From the NCBI RefSeq assembly GCF_003671495.1, contig NZ_RCHN01000022.1, positions 113,631 through 177,630 on the forward strand: a stretch of 64,000 nt of DNA, in the 5' to 3' direction. The notes below the pieces were generated by a model, which did no database searches, was not told the DNA's origin, and worked only from the letters and a program-made list of their open reading frames with translations. The position numbers and the translations under genes are program-made. Shown here in pieces: positions 9,555-18,744 of the stretch (positions are counted from its first letter, which is position 1; each line of letters opens with the position of its first letter). The DNA is from Ketobacter sp. GTDB lineage: Bacteria > Pseudomonadota > Gammaproteobacteria > Pseudomonadales > Ketobacteraceae.

Positions 9555-10550
9555 ATGAAGCCCATACCGGGTCTGACGTTTATTGGATGTATATTGCTGG
9601 CTGGAGTGGCGTTCAGCCATCCTGCCGATCCTTGCCTGGCGCGCATTGCCCAGTTGGCTCAGTCTGCCAAGGGTTGTGAGCTGACGCAAAAGGAAAGCGG
9701 GGAGTGTGACCCCATCAATGGTCAGTTGGAAGTCCAGGTGCAGCGTTGCAAAAGCCAACAATTCACAGAATCTGCCATTCAAGACGCGATAGAATACGGC
9801 GCTGCGGCCGTGGAGGGGGATGTCAGTCAAAGTCCATATCGGCTCCAGGTGAAGCAGCAGCAGTGGGAGTACCAGATGATGAAACCCAATCTGGAGCGCT
9901 TCGCAGATTATTTTCCGGAAGCCCATCACATTCAGGATGCCCTGCTGGAACGTTTCAATACGGCTGCCTGTCCCAAGCAGTATGAAGGGCGCCCGGACCG
10001 ATATCGATTTCAGGGGCATCAGACTCTGTCCCGCTACCCAGGGATGGACGCTGCCCCGGATGGCAGCCAAAGCGCTGAGAAGCACGCTTTTTACGGCTTT
10101 TCCCCGGAGCGCCCGGGGGCTTGCTACCCTGTGTTGCCGGCGACGCCCGGCACCGCAGAGGGTGCGCAGAAAACCTTGATGCCGGTTAATATACCTGACT
10201 ACTTTCTGGCGGAATTGGAGCAGAGGGAGCGGGTGAGAGTATTGCGGTGTGAGTCTGACTGTGAGGCCGAGTGGGCGTCCCTGGCCAGCTGGCATGAAGA
10301 GTACAGTAAGCAGTATCGTCGTCATCGCCAGTTATTGATGTGCCTGGACGTGGAACAGCGTAACGAGAACCGGCGCACGGTCAAAGGGGTGCGCCGAACC
10401 GCCATCAAGCTGCCGGACTATTGTCCGGAAGAGGAGATCGCAGTGCAGGAGCTGAACGCCAGGGGCCTGCTGGAAGAGTTGGACCGGCGCTTGTTCCTGG
10501 ATACCGTCTGGCGCCCGATGCCGCCAGAGGATCCAGCAAAACCGGAGTGA
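9555..10550 (+). CDS. Secreted cysteine-rich protein of unknown function
   Basis: I do not recognise this 331-residue protein. A signal peptide is clear (MKP, then a hydrophobic stretch ending VAFSHP). The predicted mature part contains ten cysteines spread along its length, an even number compatible with five disulfides in the periplasm. It is mostly hydrophilic and charged with no membrane segment afterwards, and is proline-rich at the end. It starts 139 bp from the divergent galE and ends 122 bp before gspE. It occupies the place where gspC and gspD often stand but resembles neither. It could be a substrate or accessory of the secretion system; this is only context. Confidence 0.7.
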   Translation: MKPIPGLTFIGCILLAGVAFSHPADPCLARIAQLAQSAKGCELTQKESGECDPINGQLEVQVQRCKSQQFTESAIQDAIEYGAAAVEGDVSQSPYRLQVKQQQWEYQMMKPNLERFADYFPEAHHIQDALLERFNTAACPKQYEGRPDRYRFQGHQTLSRYPGMDAAPDGSQSAEKHAFYGFSPERPGACYPVLPATPGTAEGAQKTLMPVNIPDYFLAELEQRERVRVLRCESDCEAEWASLASWHEEYSKQYRRHRQLLMCLDVEQRNENRRTVKGVRRTAIKLPDYCPEEEIAVQELNARGLLEELDRRLFLDTVWRPMPPEDPAKPE

Positions 10551-10672
10551 TTTTAGGTGGTTATCGCCGATTGATTAAAAACCGTCGGACGGGCATCATA
10601 GATCTTTAGCATTTGAGAATCATAATACGCCCAGGGATTGGGTGAGAAGACAGGTTTCGGAGAACGCTAGCC

Positions 10673-12190
10673 ATGACAGACGCATTACCTGTGGCCGAAG
10701 AGAATAATAACGAAGCGCCATCCCGCAAGCGATTACCTTTTTCATTCGCCAAGCGCCATGGTGTGGTGATTGAGGAAGTCGGAGAAGTGGACGCCATGGT
10801 GGCCTATAAAGCCGGGATCGCCCCCGCCACCATCGTGGAAATTCGCCGCTTCCTTGGGATTCCCATCCAGTTTAACGAGGTGAACGACTCCGAGTTTGAA
10901 CGCCGGTTGTCCAAAGCCTATGAGAATAACTCCAGCGAAGCCATGCAGATGGTGGAAGGCCTGGGGGATGAGTTGGACCTGGCAAGCCTGGCGGACTCGG
11001 TACCGGAAACGGAAGACCTGATGGAGCAGGAAGACGACGCTCCCATTATCCGCCTGATCAACGCCCTGTTGACCGAAGCCGTTAAAGTGAACGCTTCGGA
11101 TATTCACATTGAAACCTTCGAAAAACGCCTGGTTGTGCGCTTCCGGGTGGACGGCGTGTTGCGTGAAGTGGTGCAACCCAAGCGCCAGCTGGCGCCGCTG
11201 CTGGTGTCCCGTATCAAGGTTATGGCCAAGCTGGACATTGCGGAGAAACGGGTGCCCCAGGATGGCCGTATTTCCATTCGTGTGGGCGGTCGCGAGATCG
11301 ACGTGCGGGTCTCCACCATGCCCAGTAATGCGGGTGAGCGGGTGGTGCTGCGATTACTGGACAAGCAGGCCGGGCGCCTGGACCTTACCCACCTGGGGAT
11401 GGCAGCCAACGACTTGAAGCGCATGTCGTCCATCATCACCAAGCCCCACGGCATTATCCTGGTAACCGGGCCCACCGGCTCCGGTAAGACCACCACACTC
11501 TATGCTGCACTGACCCAGCTGAATGACGCCAGCCGCAATATTCTCACGGTGGAAGATCCCATCGAATACCAATTGGAAGGCATTGGTCAGACCCAGGTGA
11601 ACACCAAAGTGGAAATGACCTTCGCCCGTGGCCTGCGGGCCATGCTGCGTCAGGATCCGGACGTGGTGATGGTGGGTGAGATCCGTGACCTGGAGACTGC
11701 AGAAATTGCGGTTCAGGCCAGTTTGACCGGTCACCTGGTGCTGTCCACGCTGCACACCAACACGGCCATTGGTGCCGTCACGCGTTTGCAGGATATGGGT
11801 ATTGAGCCGTTCCTGATTTCCTCTGCGTTGCTCGGCCTGCTGGCACAACGCCTGGTGCGGGTGTTGTGCCCCCACTGTAAAGAAGCCTATACCGCCGATG
11901 AAGGCGAGTGTGAGGTGATGGGGCTGGACGCCCAGAATCCGCCGCAGATCTATCGCGCGGTGGGCTGCGAACACTGCAATCACCTGGGCTATTCCGGTCG
12001 AACCGGTATCTATGAATTGGTGGTGGTGGATGATGAACTCCGTACCCTGATCCACAATAATGCCAGTGAGCAGCAAATGAACAAATATGCCCGCCTGCAT
12101 GGCGCCGGGATTCGGGATGATGGCCGTCGCAAAGTGTTGGAAGGGGCGACCACCATCGAGGAAGTCCTGCGGGTGACCAGAGAGGGTTAA
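10673..12190 (+). CDS. gspE: Type II secretion ATPase GspE
   Basis: GspE is the cytoplasmic ATPase that powers pseudopilus assembly in type II secretion. The 505-residue protein has an N1E-like N-terminal domain, the Walker A GPTGSGKT at 266-273, an Asp box and Walker B (VVMVGEIRD), and a His box (STLHTN). It also carries the C-terminal zinc motif of two CxxC pairs (about C399/C402 and C432/C435) that marks GspE and PilB-type ATPases. It is the first gene of an eleven-gene operon, with 14 bp to gspF. Confidence 0.96.
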   Translation: MTDALPVAEENNNEAPSRKRLPFSFAKRHGVVIEEVGEVDAMVAYKAGIAPATIVEIRRFLGIPIQFNEVNDSEFERRLSKAYENNSSEAMQMVEGLGDELDLASLADSVPETEDLMEQEDDAPIIRLINALLTEAVKVNASDIHIETFEKRLVVRFRVDGVLREVVQPKRQLAPLLVSRIKVMAKLDIAEKRVPQDGRISIRVGGREIDVRVSTMPSNAGERVVLRLLDKQAGRLDLTHLGMAANDLKRMSSIITKPHGIILVTGPTGSGKTTTLYAALTQLNDASRNILTVEDPIEYQLEGIGQTQVNTKVEMTFARGLRAMLRQDPDVVMVGEIRDLETAEIAVQASLTGHLVLSTLHTNTAIGAVTRLQDMGIEPFLISSALLGLLAQRLVRVLCPHCKEAYTADEGECEVMGLDAQNPPQIYRAVGCEHCNHLGYSGRTGIYELVVVDDELRTLIHNNASEQQMNKYARLHGAGIRDDGRRKVLEGATTIEEVLRVTREG

Positions 12191-12204
12191 GAGGGGATTA
12201 AAGG

Positions 12205-13425
12205 GTGCCGGCATTTGAGTACGTTGTTCTAGACGAGCGCGGGAAACAGAAAAAGGGCGTACTGGAAGGGGATAGTGCCCGCCAGGTGCGTCAGCAACTG
12301 AAGGACAAAGGGCTGGTCCCGCTGTCGGTGGAAACCACCATCCAGAAAGCCGACAAGCAGGATAGTGCTAAATTCCAGTTGGGCCGGGCTTCCATCAGTG
12401 CCGGCGATCTGGCGATCGTGACCCGGCAAATGGCGACCCTGCTGCAAGCCGGGCTGCCGTTGGAAGAAGTGCTGAAAGCCGTCTCCCGCCAGCAGGAGAA
12501 ACCCAGCAACAAAAGCATGATGCTGGCCATTCGCTCGAAAGTGGTGGAAGGTCATACCCTGGCTGCCAGCCTCAATGAATTTCCAAAATCGTTCCCGGAG
12601 TTGTATCGGGCCACCGTGGCCGCCGGTGAGCACTCCGGACACCTGGATCTGGTTCTGGAGCAGCTTGCGGAGTATACCGAGGCCCGGTACCGTACCAAGA
12701 AGAAAGTCCAGGGTGCTGCCATTTACCCCATCGTGCTGACGGCATTTGCTTTCATTATCGTTGTGGGGATGCTGACATTTGTTGTACCCAAAATCGTGTC
12801 AGTATTCGAGGGCTCCGGGCAGGAACTTCCCGCTTTGACCAGAATCCTAATAACAACCAGCGAATTTCTGCAAAGTTGGTGGTGGCTGCTGGTGATTCTT
12901 ATCGTTGCCGCGGTGATGGGATTCCGGCGGGCATTGAAAAATGAGGCGTTCCGCTTTCGTTTTCATGCCTGGTTGTTAAAGGCGCCCCTGCTTGGCAGAA
13001 TCAACCGCGGCCTGGATGCCTCCCGGGTGGCCAGTACACTCAGCATACTGTCCAAAAGCGGTGTGCCCCTGGTGGAGGCCATGAAAATATCCGGACAGGT
13101 GGCGGGTAACGTTTGTATCCGGGAATCCGTCACTCTGGGTGCCGACAAGCTGAAGGAGGGCAGTAGCCTGTTTGCTGCGCTGGATGGCTCCGGCTACTTT
13201 CCGCCCATGATGATGCAGATGATTTCCAGTGGCGAACGCAGCGGTGAGCTGGATTCCATGCTGGCCCGGGCAGCAACCAACCAGGAGCGGGAGCTGGAAG
13301 ATCTGATCGATACCATTGTCGCCCTGTTTGAGCCCCTGATGCTCGTGGTGATGGGGGGTGTGGTGATGGTGATCGTGCTGTCCATTATGATGCCCATTTT
13401 GAGCATGAACTCCTTGGTGGGCTAG
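12205..13425 (+). CDS. gspF: Type II secretion inner-membrane protein GspF
   Basis: GspF is the polytopic platform protein that works with GspE and GspL. The 406 residues are the usual length, with two repeated T2SSF domains (about 70-195 and 270-395). The membrane segments IYPIVLTAFAFIIVVGMLTF and WWWLLVILIVAAVMG come in the middle, and a third hydrophobic segment lies at the C terminus. Family motifs include LATLLQAGLPLEE-like RQMATLLQAGLP and GERSGELD. The start is a GTG after AAAGG-type sequence. It follows gspE by 14 bp. Confidence 0.95.
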   Translation: MPAFEYVVLDERGKQKKGVLEGDSARQVRQQLKDKGLVPLSVETTIQKADKQDSAKFQLGRASISAGDLAIVTRQMATLLQAGLPLEEVLKAVSRQQEKPSNKSMMLAIRSKVVEGHTLAASLNEFPKSFPELYRATVAAGEHSGHLDLVLEQLAEYTEARYRTKKKVQGAAIYPIVLTAFAFIIVVGMLTFVVPKIVSVFEGSGQELPALTRILITTSEFLQSWWWLLVILIVAAVMGFRRALKNEAFRFRFHAWLLKAPLLGRINRGLDASRVASTLSILSKSGVPLVEAMKISGQVAGNVCIRESVTLGADKLKEGSSLFAALDGSGYFPPMMMQMISSGERSGELDSMLARAATNQERELEDLIDTIVALFEPLMLVVMGGVVMVIVLSIMMPILSMNSLVG

Positions 13426-13511
13426 CGCGTAACGGCAGCCGGATACCGCGAGCATAGTCAATAAATGAGTCTGATAAACGTGAGTCTGATAAAAAGGGTA
13501 GTTTACTGAAT

Positions 13512-13952
13512 ATGAAATCGAATATGCGTACATCGATCAAATCAGCCCAAGCGGGTTTTACCTTGATCGAAGTGATGATAGTGGTGGCCATTCTGGGTGT
13601 GTTGGCGACGTTGGTGGTGGTCAACATCAGCGGGTCGCAGGATACCGCCAACATTAATGCCACCAAGAGCAATCTGCAGGCAGTATCGCAGGCGCTGGAT
13701 CTGTACAAGCTGGATAACTATCGTTATCCCACCACGGATCAGGGCTTGCAGGCCCTGGTGGAAAAGCCGGACAACGCCCGCAACTGGCCCGATGGTGGGT
13801 ATCTTAAAAAGATGCCTGCAGACGCCTGGGATCAGGAGTTCGTCTACTTGAGCCCCGGCACTGACGGTCCCTACGATCTGTTCTCTCTGGGTGCAGATGG
13901 GGCCGAAGGTGGAGAAGGTCCCGCGGCGGACATTTCCGTTAACGACCTCTAA
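13512..13952 (+). CDS. gspG: Major pseudopilin GspG
   Basis: GspG is the main subunit of the type II secretion pseudopilus. The short basic leader ends in AG before FTLIEVMIVVAILG, the prepilin-peptidase site with Glu at +5. The C-terminal region has the typical GspG features: TDQGLQALVEKP, a WPDGGYLKKMPADAWDQEF block and a Ca-site-like tail YDLFSLGADG. Two in-frame ATGs (13512 and 13524) are both possible starts and differ by four residues. Length is 146 residues. A prepilin peptidase (gspO/pilD) is not in the window, so processing depends on a gene elsewhere. Confidence 0.96.
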   Translation: MKSNMRTSIKSAQAGFTLIEVMIVVAILGVLATLVVVNISGSQDTANINATKSNLQAVSQALDLYKLDNYRYPTTDQGLQALVEKPDNARNWPDGGYLKKMPADAWDQEFVYLSPGTDGPYDLFSLGADGAEGGEGPAADISVNDL

Positions 13953-13956
13953 GTTT

Positions 13957-14664
13957 ATGCCCCGTACCTTACGCCACCACCATGGTTTCACACTGATTGA
14001 AATCATGGTGGTGGTGACCATCATCGGCATCATGACGGGCCTCATCGCCATCAATGTCATTACCCAGGATCCCCAGAAAGAACTGAACAAAGAAGCCATG
14101 CGCTTCAAGGCCCTGCTGGAAATGGCGCAGGAAGAGGCGCTGTTCAGTCAGCAGGAAATCGGGGTGATTGTGACCGAGCAGGGCTACAAATTCGCCCGTT
14201 GGTCCATTCCAGAGTCCGGCCAGTCTGTCCTGACCGAGACGGAAATGAGCAAAAGCACTGACGACCCGGCGGACCCCAGTACCGCTGCGGCCCTGTCGGC
14301 GGCTTTGGGCAACGCCAATAACAAACCGGATCCCAGTTGGAACCTGATCAGCAACGAACAGGCATTCCGCGAGTACGAGTTGCCCGAGGAGTATGAATTA
14401 ATACTGGAGGTGGATCACGAGCAGATCGATCTCACCGGTGGCGTGGATCAGGAAGCCCGCGAGAAAGCCAAGGAGGCGACCAAGATTCTCGAAGAGGAGG
14501 AAGAAGAGCTGAAACCCTCAATTTTTGTGATGTCCAGTGGCGAATTGTCACCCTTCGTGTTGGAGATGGTCATGCGTGAGGACAGTGAAGTGATGGCCAA
14601 GGTGTCTGGTAGTGAAATCGGCCGTATCTGGATCGGTGATGAAGATGAGCTGGAAGACCGGTAG
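13957..14664 (+). CDS. gspH: Minor pseudopilin GspH
   Basis: This is a minor pseudopilin of the type II secretion tip. I start it at the ATG at 13957, 4 bp after gspG, giving MPRTLRHHHG and then FTLIEIMVVV with the expected Gly/Phe cleavage site and Glu at +5. A longer reading from 13891 would overlap gspG and bury the leader. At 235 residues it is longer than many GspH proteins. It contains an acidic, Lys/Glu-rich linker (about residues 165-185) before a C-terminal beta-rich block. It overlaps gspI by about 26 bp. Confidence 0.9.
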   Translation: MPRTLRHHHGFTLIEIMVVVTIIGIMTGLIAINVITQDPQKELNKEAMRFKALLEMAQEEALFSQQEIGVIVTEQGYKFARWSIPESGQSVLTETEMSKSTDDPADPSTAAALSAALGNANNKPDPSWNLISNEQAFREYELPEEYELILEVDHEQIDLTGGVDQEAREKAKEATKILEEEEEELKPSIFVMSSGELSPFVLEMVMREDSEVMAKVSGSEIGRIWIGDEDELEDR

Positions 14665-15028
14665 CGGCTTCACGCTGATTGAAGTGATGATTGCGCTGGC
14701 GATTTTCGCTGTGGCGGTGGCGTCCCTGAGTACGGCCATGCAAGGTAACATTCGCAATGCAGACTACCTCAAGGAAAAAACCATCGCCAATTGGATTGCC
14801 AACAATCGGTTGGTGGAAATTCAGGCTGAGGGTACTTACCCCCCGTTGCAGGACAAGAAAGACAAGATCGAATACGCCGGCTCTGAATGGGTGGTCAACA
14901 CCAAGGTGCTGAAAGCCCAGACCAAGCTTCCCGTGCGCATCATTGAAGTCAGTGTGGGGCGGGAATCCGGCGATGAGCCCAACTATTTTGCCACCATCAC
15001 CGCTCTGGCATCGGATACCAATCAGTGA
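14639..15028 (+). CDS. gspI: Minor pseudopilin GspI
   Basis: GspI forms the pseudopilus tip complex with GspJ and GspK. The leader MKMSWKTGSG precedes FTLIEVMIALAIFAVA with the cleavage Gly and Glu at +5. About 110 residues follow, including NWIANNRLVE, a pattern typical of GspI. The start is one of two in-frame ATGs, 14639 or 14645, both inside the end of gspH. I use the first. The stop overlaps the gspJ start (GTGA). Confidence 0.92.
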   Translation: MKMSWKTGSGFTLIEVMIALAIFAVAVASLSTAMQGNIRNADYLKEKTIANWIANNRLVEIQAEGTYPPLQDKKDKIEYAGSEWVVNTKVLKAQTKLPVRIIEVSVGRESGDEPNYFATITALASDTNQ

Positions 15029-15747
15029 AACCGCATACGCAACAGGGGCTAACCCTCATCGAATTACTGATCGCCATTGCGATTTTTGCGGTCATGTCCG
15101 CTGCCATGTTCGTGGCTTTCGACAGTTTCCAGAAGGGTAAACAGGTCACCGACACCAATGCGGAACGCCTCAAGCATTATCAACTGGCATTCAACATCCT
15201 GGCGCGGGATTTTCAGCAAATGGTACCGCGGCCGGTGCGGGATGAGTTCGGTTCTGACACCCCACTGTATGCCATGCAATCGGACGTGGGCATTGACGTG
15301 GAGTTCACCCGAGCCGGCTGGAATCGGTCCCCGTTCTCCAAGGTGCAACGGGCGGAGTTGCAACGGGTGGCTTACTATCTGGAAGAGAAAAAACTGATGC
15401 GGGGTGCCTGGCGAGTATTGGACCGCGCGGAAGACACCATACCGGATCGGACGGAGCTACTGGATGGTGTGGAGAGCCTGTCTTTTTTATTTTATTACCA
15501 GGATAAGCAGAACAAGCTGGCGGTGGCGGAATCCTGGCCACCTGCGTCGATGAAAAAAGGCGAAGGCGACGGCCCCACCCACGTGCCGAGGCGGGAATTT
15601 CTGCTGCTGCCCAAAATAGTGGAGATGAAGTTAACCACTGAGGATCTGGGGGAGATCACCCGCAAATTCCTCATCGCCAACTGCTTTGTGGATGCCTATC
15701 ACCCCAACGATAATGAAGCTCCCCAGGGAGGTGGTTGTGGATCGTAA
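15025..15747 (+). CDS. gspJ: Minor pseudopilin GspJ
   Basis: GspJ is a tip pseudopilin. The leader MKPHTQQG is followed by LTLIELLIAIAIFAVM, with the prepilin cleavage Gly and Glu at +5. The family motif NILARDFQQMVPRPVRDEFG is clear, and the length of 240 residues is normal. It starts with GTG, overlapping the gspI stop by 4 bp, and its own 3' end overlaps the gspK start, so these genes are probably translationally coupled. Confidence 0.93.
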   Translation: MKPHTQQGLTLIELLIAIAIFAVMSAAMFVAFDSFQKGKQVTDTNAERLKHYQLAFNILARDFQQMVPRPVRDEFGSDTPLYAMQSDVGIDVEFTRAGWNRSPFSKVQRAELQRVAYYLEEKKLMRGAWRVLDRAEDTIPDRTELLDGVESLSFLFYYQDKQNKLAVAESWPPASMKKGEGDGPTHVPRREFLLLPKIVEMKLTTEDLGEITRKFLIANCFVDAYHPNDNEAPQGGGCGS

Positions 15748-16843
15748 GCAGGCAGGCACAGTATTGATCACGGTGATCATGATGGTGGCCATTGCTGCGT
15801 TGCTGGTGACCGACATGGTGTATCGGCAGAAACTGGACATCAAACGTACATCGGCTCTGTTGTCCCGTGACCAGGCATTCCAATACCTGCTGGGGGCGGA
15901 AGAACTGGCCAACCTGACCCTGTCTGAGGACCTGAAACAGGATAATGATCGCAATGAGCCGGCGTTTGTGGACACCCTGGCGGAGGACTGGGCCGAGCCT
16001 ACTAATCCGTTCCCGGTGGCCGGGGGCTTTATCCAGGGGCGCGTCATCGACCTGCAGTCCCGTTTCAACGTGAATTCCATTATGGCGTCAGACGCCAATG
16101 TGGCAAAAAAGCAGCGGGAACGGTTCCGCCGCCTGCTGGACCAGGTGGGCATACCGGTGGACAAAGACAGTAATGTGTCCACCCAAATGCTGGCGGAACG
16201 GGTACTGGACTGGCTGGACAGCGATCAGGAACCAACCGGGTTTGATGGCAAGGAAGACCTGGACTACCTGGGACTGGACCGGCCTTACCGGGCAGCTAAT
16301 ATGGTGCTCTGGGACATCAGCGAACTGATGCTGATTGAGGGCTTCACCCCCAATGACATCGCTCAGCTGGCGGATTATGTGTCGTTTCTGCCCCCGGATG
16401 TGGCTCTCAACATTAACACCGCGGATGTCAAAGTGCTGGATGCCTATGATCTTGGCCTGCCCGGTGTGCAGATTGATGAAGAGCGCAAGAAAACCGGTCC
16501 TGGCCGCCACGACGGCGGCTTTCTGGATCTGCAGGCGCTGGATGACCTGTTGCTGACGGCCGCGACCCCGCAGAATAATGAGGTGGAGAGCGGTTCAGAT
16601 GAAGAACAGGATACTGAGAACGGGGCGGCGGCCCCCGGGGAACAACAAAACAACAAAGCCGTAGGCAACTTTTCAGTCAATAGCGAGTACTATTTGCTGG
16701 AGGCCGAGGCGGTGATCAACGAAAAACCGGTTTTGATGCGATCCATATTGTTCCGACCTGCGCTTAAAGATGGCGCGTCCAATAAGGACATAAAGATCAA
16801 AACCCTGTCGAGAAAGCTGGAAGATCCGCTAAAACGGGTATAA
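15737..16843 (+). CDS. gspK: Minor pseudopilin GspK
   Basis: GspK is the large tip pseudopilin. I choose the GTG at 15737, 6 nt after AGGGAGG. It gives MDRKQAG and then TVLITVIMMVAIAALLV. This lacks the Glu at +5, which is normal for GspK and helps tell it from the other pseudopilins. The body of 368 residues contains the family's NVNSI, ERVLDWLDSD and ALNINTADVKVL blocks. An acidic insert (about 270-295) lies before the C-terminal YYLLEAEA stretch. It overlaps gspJ by 11 bp. Confidence 0.93.
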   Translation: MDRKQAGTVLITVIMMVAIAALLVTDMVYRQKLDIKRTSALLSRDQAFQYLLGAEELANLTLSEDLKQDNDRNEPAFVDTLAEDWAEPTNPFPVAGGFIQGRVIDLQSRFNVNSIMASDANVAKKQRERFRRLLDQVGIPVDKDSNVSTQMLAERVLDWLDSDQEPTGFDGKEDLDYLGLDRPYRAANMVLWDISELMLIEGFTPNDIAQLADYVSFLPPDVALNINTADVKVLDAYDLGLPGVQIDEERKKTGPGRHDGGFLDLQALDDLLLTAATPQNNEVESGSDEEQDTENGAAAPGEQQNNKAVGNFSVNSEYYLLEAEAVINEKPVLMRSILFRPALKDGASNKDIKIKTLSRKLEDPLKRV

Positions 16844-16873
16844 TGACAAGAAAAGCACCTTAGGAAGGGGCCT

Positions 16874-18235
16874 GTGACTAGTAAAGTTTTTGTACGATTC
16901 ATTAACGAAAAACAATGGGTTAAGCTCTGTTCCCGATATAGCACTGAGGAACAGCCCAGTGTTCCCGATGACATTTATGTGGAATGGGCCAGTGCCGAAT
17001 TGGATGGCCGGGTGGCGGACTCGCAGATTGTTCCCTTCAACGAGTTCGTGGAGCAGCTGCGGAATCGTTGGTCCCACAGCTATCAATACGGGATCACCCT
17101 CATCATCTCCGGTGCCAACGTGTTCACCGCGGAGGTGAACATTCCCTCCAAACAGACCCGCCATATTGCCCAGGCTCTGCCTTTCATGATTGAGGATCAG
17201 GTGGCGCAGGATGTATCCCTGTTCCATTTGATCACCGGGGAGCGCAGCAGTGATGGTGATTTGCCTGTGGTGGGTGTTCCTGTGCAACTGGTGGAGGGCA
17301 CCCGCGCCCTGTTCGCCGATTTTGATCTGCCGCTGGATTCCATACTGCCTGACATGCTCTGCCTGCCCCTCAGGGATAATGAGTGGAGCCTGCTGTTCGA
17401 TGGCAAGCACCTGCTGATCAAACGCTCCGAAATGGATGGACTGGCCATTGAGATGGATGCGGCGCCAGTGGTGCTCAACTCTGTGATGGAACATTGGCAG
17501 GACAGGCCCGCGGTATTGCGGGTGCTGTTTTGCCTGGAACACCTGAATGAGAACCTGCAGAACTGGATTCGCACCCAGATCTCGGGGCAGGTGGCGGATG
17601 CGGAACTGGAGGTGGAATACGACGAAGCCAACGCCAGTGATTTCCAGTTATTGTGCGATCACATCCATGGCCATTTCGGCTCCAAAAAGCCCAGGTTTGA
17701 TTTCCTGCAGGGGCGATTTGCCAGCTCCGGACGGCGCAAGCCCTCCCATTTCAACTGGAAGCCCCTGGCCGCCATGGTGGCGTTATTTGTGGTCAGTTAC
17801 AGCGCCTTTTTGCACACCCAGGCCTGGAAAATGAATCAGGAGGCGGAAGCGCTGGAGCAGGAGACCCGCCAGTTGTACAAGCAGCTGTTTCCGCGGGACA
17901 AGCGCATCGTGAACGTAAAACGGCAAATGCAGCAGCATATTGATGACTTTCAGAGCGGCGCTTCCGGCCAAAGCTTTTTGGCTTTGCTGGCGCAGGCCGG
18001 TGAGCAGATCTACGACACCAACCGAGCCACCAGTAATGCCATCGCACCGCAGCGGGTCGCTTATGACGATGGTCAGGGGGATCTGCGCATGGACCTGATG
18101 GTGAAGGATTTTGGGCAGCTGGAAGCGTTTAAAACCAAGCTCCAGAAGGCAGAGTTGGGGGTGGAAACGGCCTCTGCCACCCAGGATAAAGAAGGCGTGA
18201 AAGCGCGCTTGAAAATACGGAGTGAGCGTTCATGA
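16874..18235 (+). CDS. gspL: Type II secretion protein GspL
   Basis: GspL is a bitopic inner-membrane protein that recruits GspE and pairs with GspM. The 453 residues have an actin-like cytoplasmic domain over roughly the first 280 and one membrane segment near 296-314 (MVALFVVSYSAFL). A periplasmic domain with LYKQLFPRDKRI follows, a typical GspL feature. The start is GTG after AGGAAGGGG. The gene overlaps gspM by 4 bp. Confidence 0.92.
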   Translation: MTSKVFVRFINEKQWVKLCSRYSTEEQPSVPDDIYVEWASAELDGRVADSQIVPFNEFVEQLRNRWSHSYQYGITLIISGANVFTAEVNIPSKQTRHIAQALPFMIEDQVAQDVSLFHLITGERSSDGDLPVVGVPVQLVEGTRALFADFDLPLDSILPDMLCLPLRDNEWSLLFDGKHLLIKRSEMDGLAIEMDAAPVVLNSVMEHWQDRPAVLRVLFCLEHLNENLQNWIRTQISGQVADAELEVEYDEANASDFQLLCDHIHGHFGSKKPRFDFLQGRFASSGRRKPSHFNWKPLAAMVALFVVSYSAFLHTQAWKMNQEAEALEQETRQLYKQLFPRDKRIVNVKRQMQQHIDDFQSGASGQSFLALLAQAGEQIYDTNRATSNAIAPQRVAYDDGQGDLRMDLMVKDFGQLEAFKTKLQKAELGVETASATQDKEGVKARLKIRSERS

Positions 18236-18744
18236 GTACAGTATTGCAAAACCTGCAAAACAGCCTGGACCCATTGCGCCGTCGCTACGACAGTATGGCG
18301 GATTCCGAACGGCTGGTCGTGAACGGCATTGGGGTTCTGGTTGTGCTGGTGCTGCTGTTCCTGATACTGATCCTGCCAGGGCAGCGTGCAGTGGATAAGG
18401 CCCAGATGTCCCTGACGGCCAAGCAGAACCTGTTATCCTGGATGCAGGATAATGAACAGCTGGCCCGGATGGCCGCTCAAGGGGGAACCCGGTCCTCCCG
18501 TTCGGATCAGCCTCTGCAGAGTATTGTGACCTCCACCGCGCCGGCGCTGGGTATCACCGTGAAGCGCATCGAACCGGAATCCGACGACAAGCTCAGGGTG
18601 TGGCTGGAAAAGGTCTCCTTTGATAAAACCATGCGTTGGCTGCATCAGATCGAAACCCGCTACGGCGTGCGGATTGTGAATGCGTCCATCGATGCTGACC
18701 GCGCAGAAGGGCTGGTGACGGCCAAACTGGTGCTGCAAAAGTAA
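18232..18744 (+). CDS. gspM: Type II secretion protein GspM
   Basis: GspM is the small bitopic partner of GspL. The 170-residue protein has a short cytoplasmic N terminus, one membrane segment at about 29-49, and a periplasmic ferredoxin-like domain. The family feature QLQSIVTSTAPALGITVKR-like sequence and the FDKTMRWLHQIETRYGV block are present. It begins inside the gspL stop (ATGA) and ends directly against the next gene's ATG. Confidence 0.9.
   Translation: MSTVLQNLQNSLDPLRRRYDSMADSERLVVNGIGVLVVLVLLFLILILPGQRAVDKAQMSLTAKQNLLSWMQDNEQLARMAAQGGTRSSRSDQPLQSIVTSTAPALGITVKRIEPESDDKLRVWLEKVSFDKTMRWLHQIETRYGVRIVNASIDADRAEGLVTAKLVLQK

Noticed and set aside
9519..10325. A 268-codon minus-strand frame opposite the cysteine-rich protein
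   Set aside because: The plus-strand frame has a signal peptide and sensible composition; the minus frame has no ribosome site or motif.
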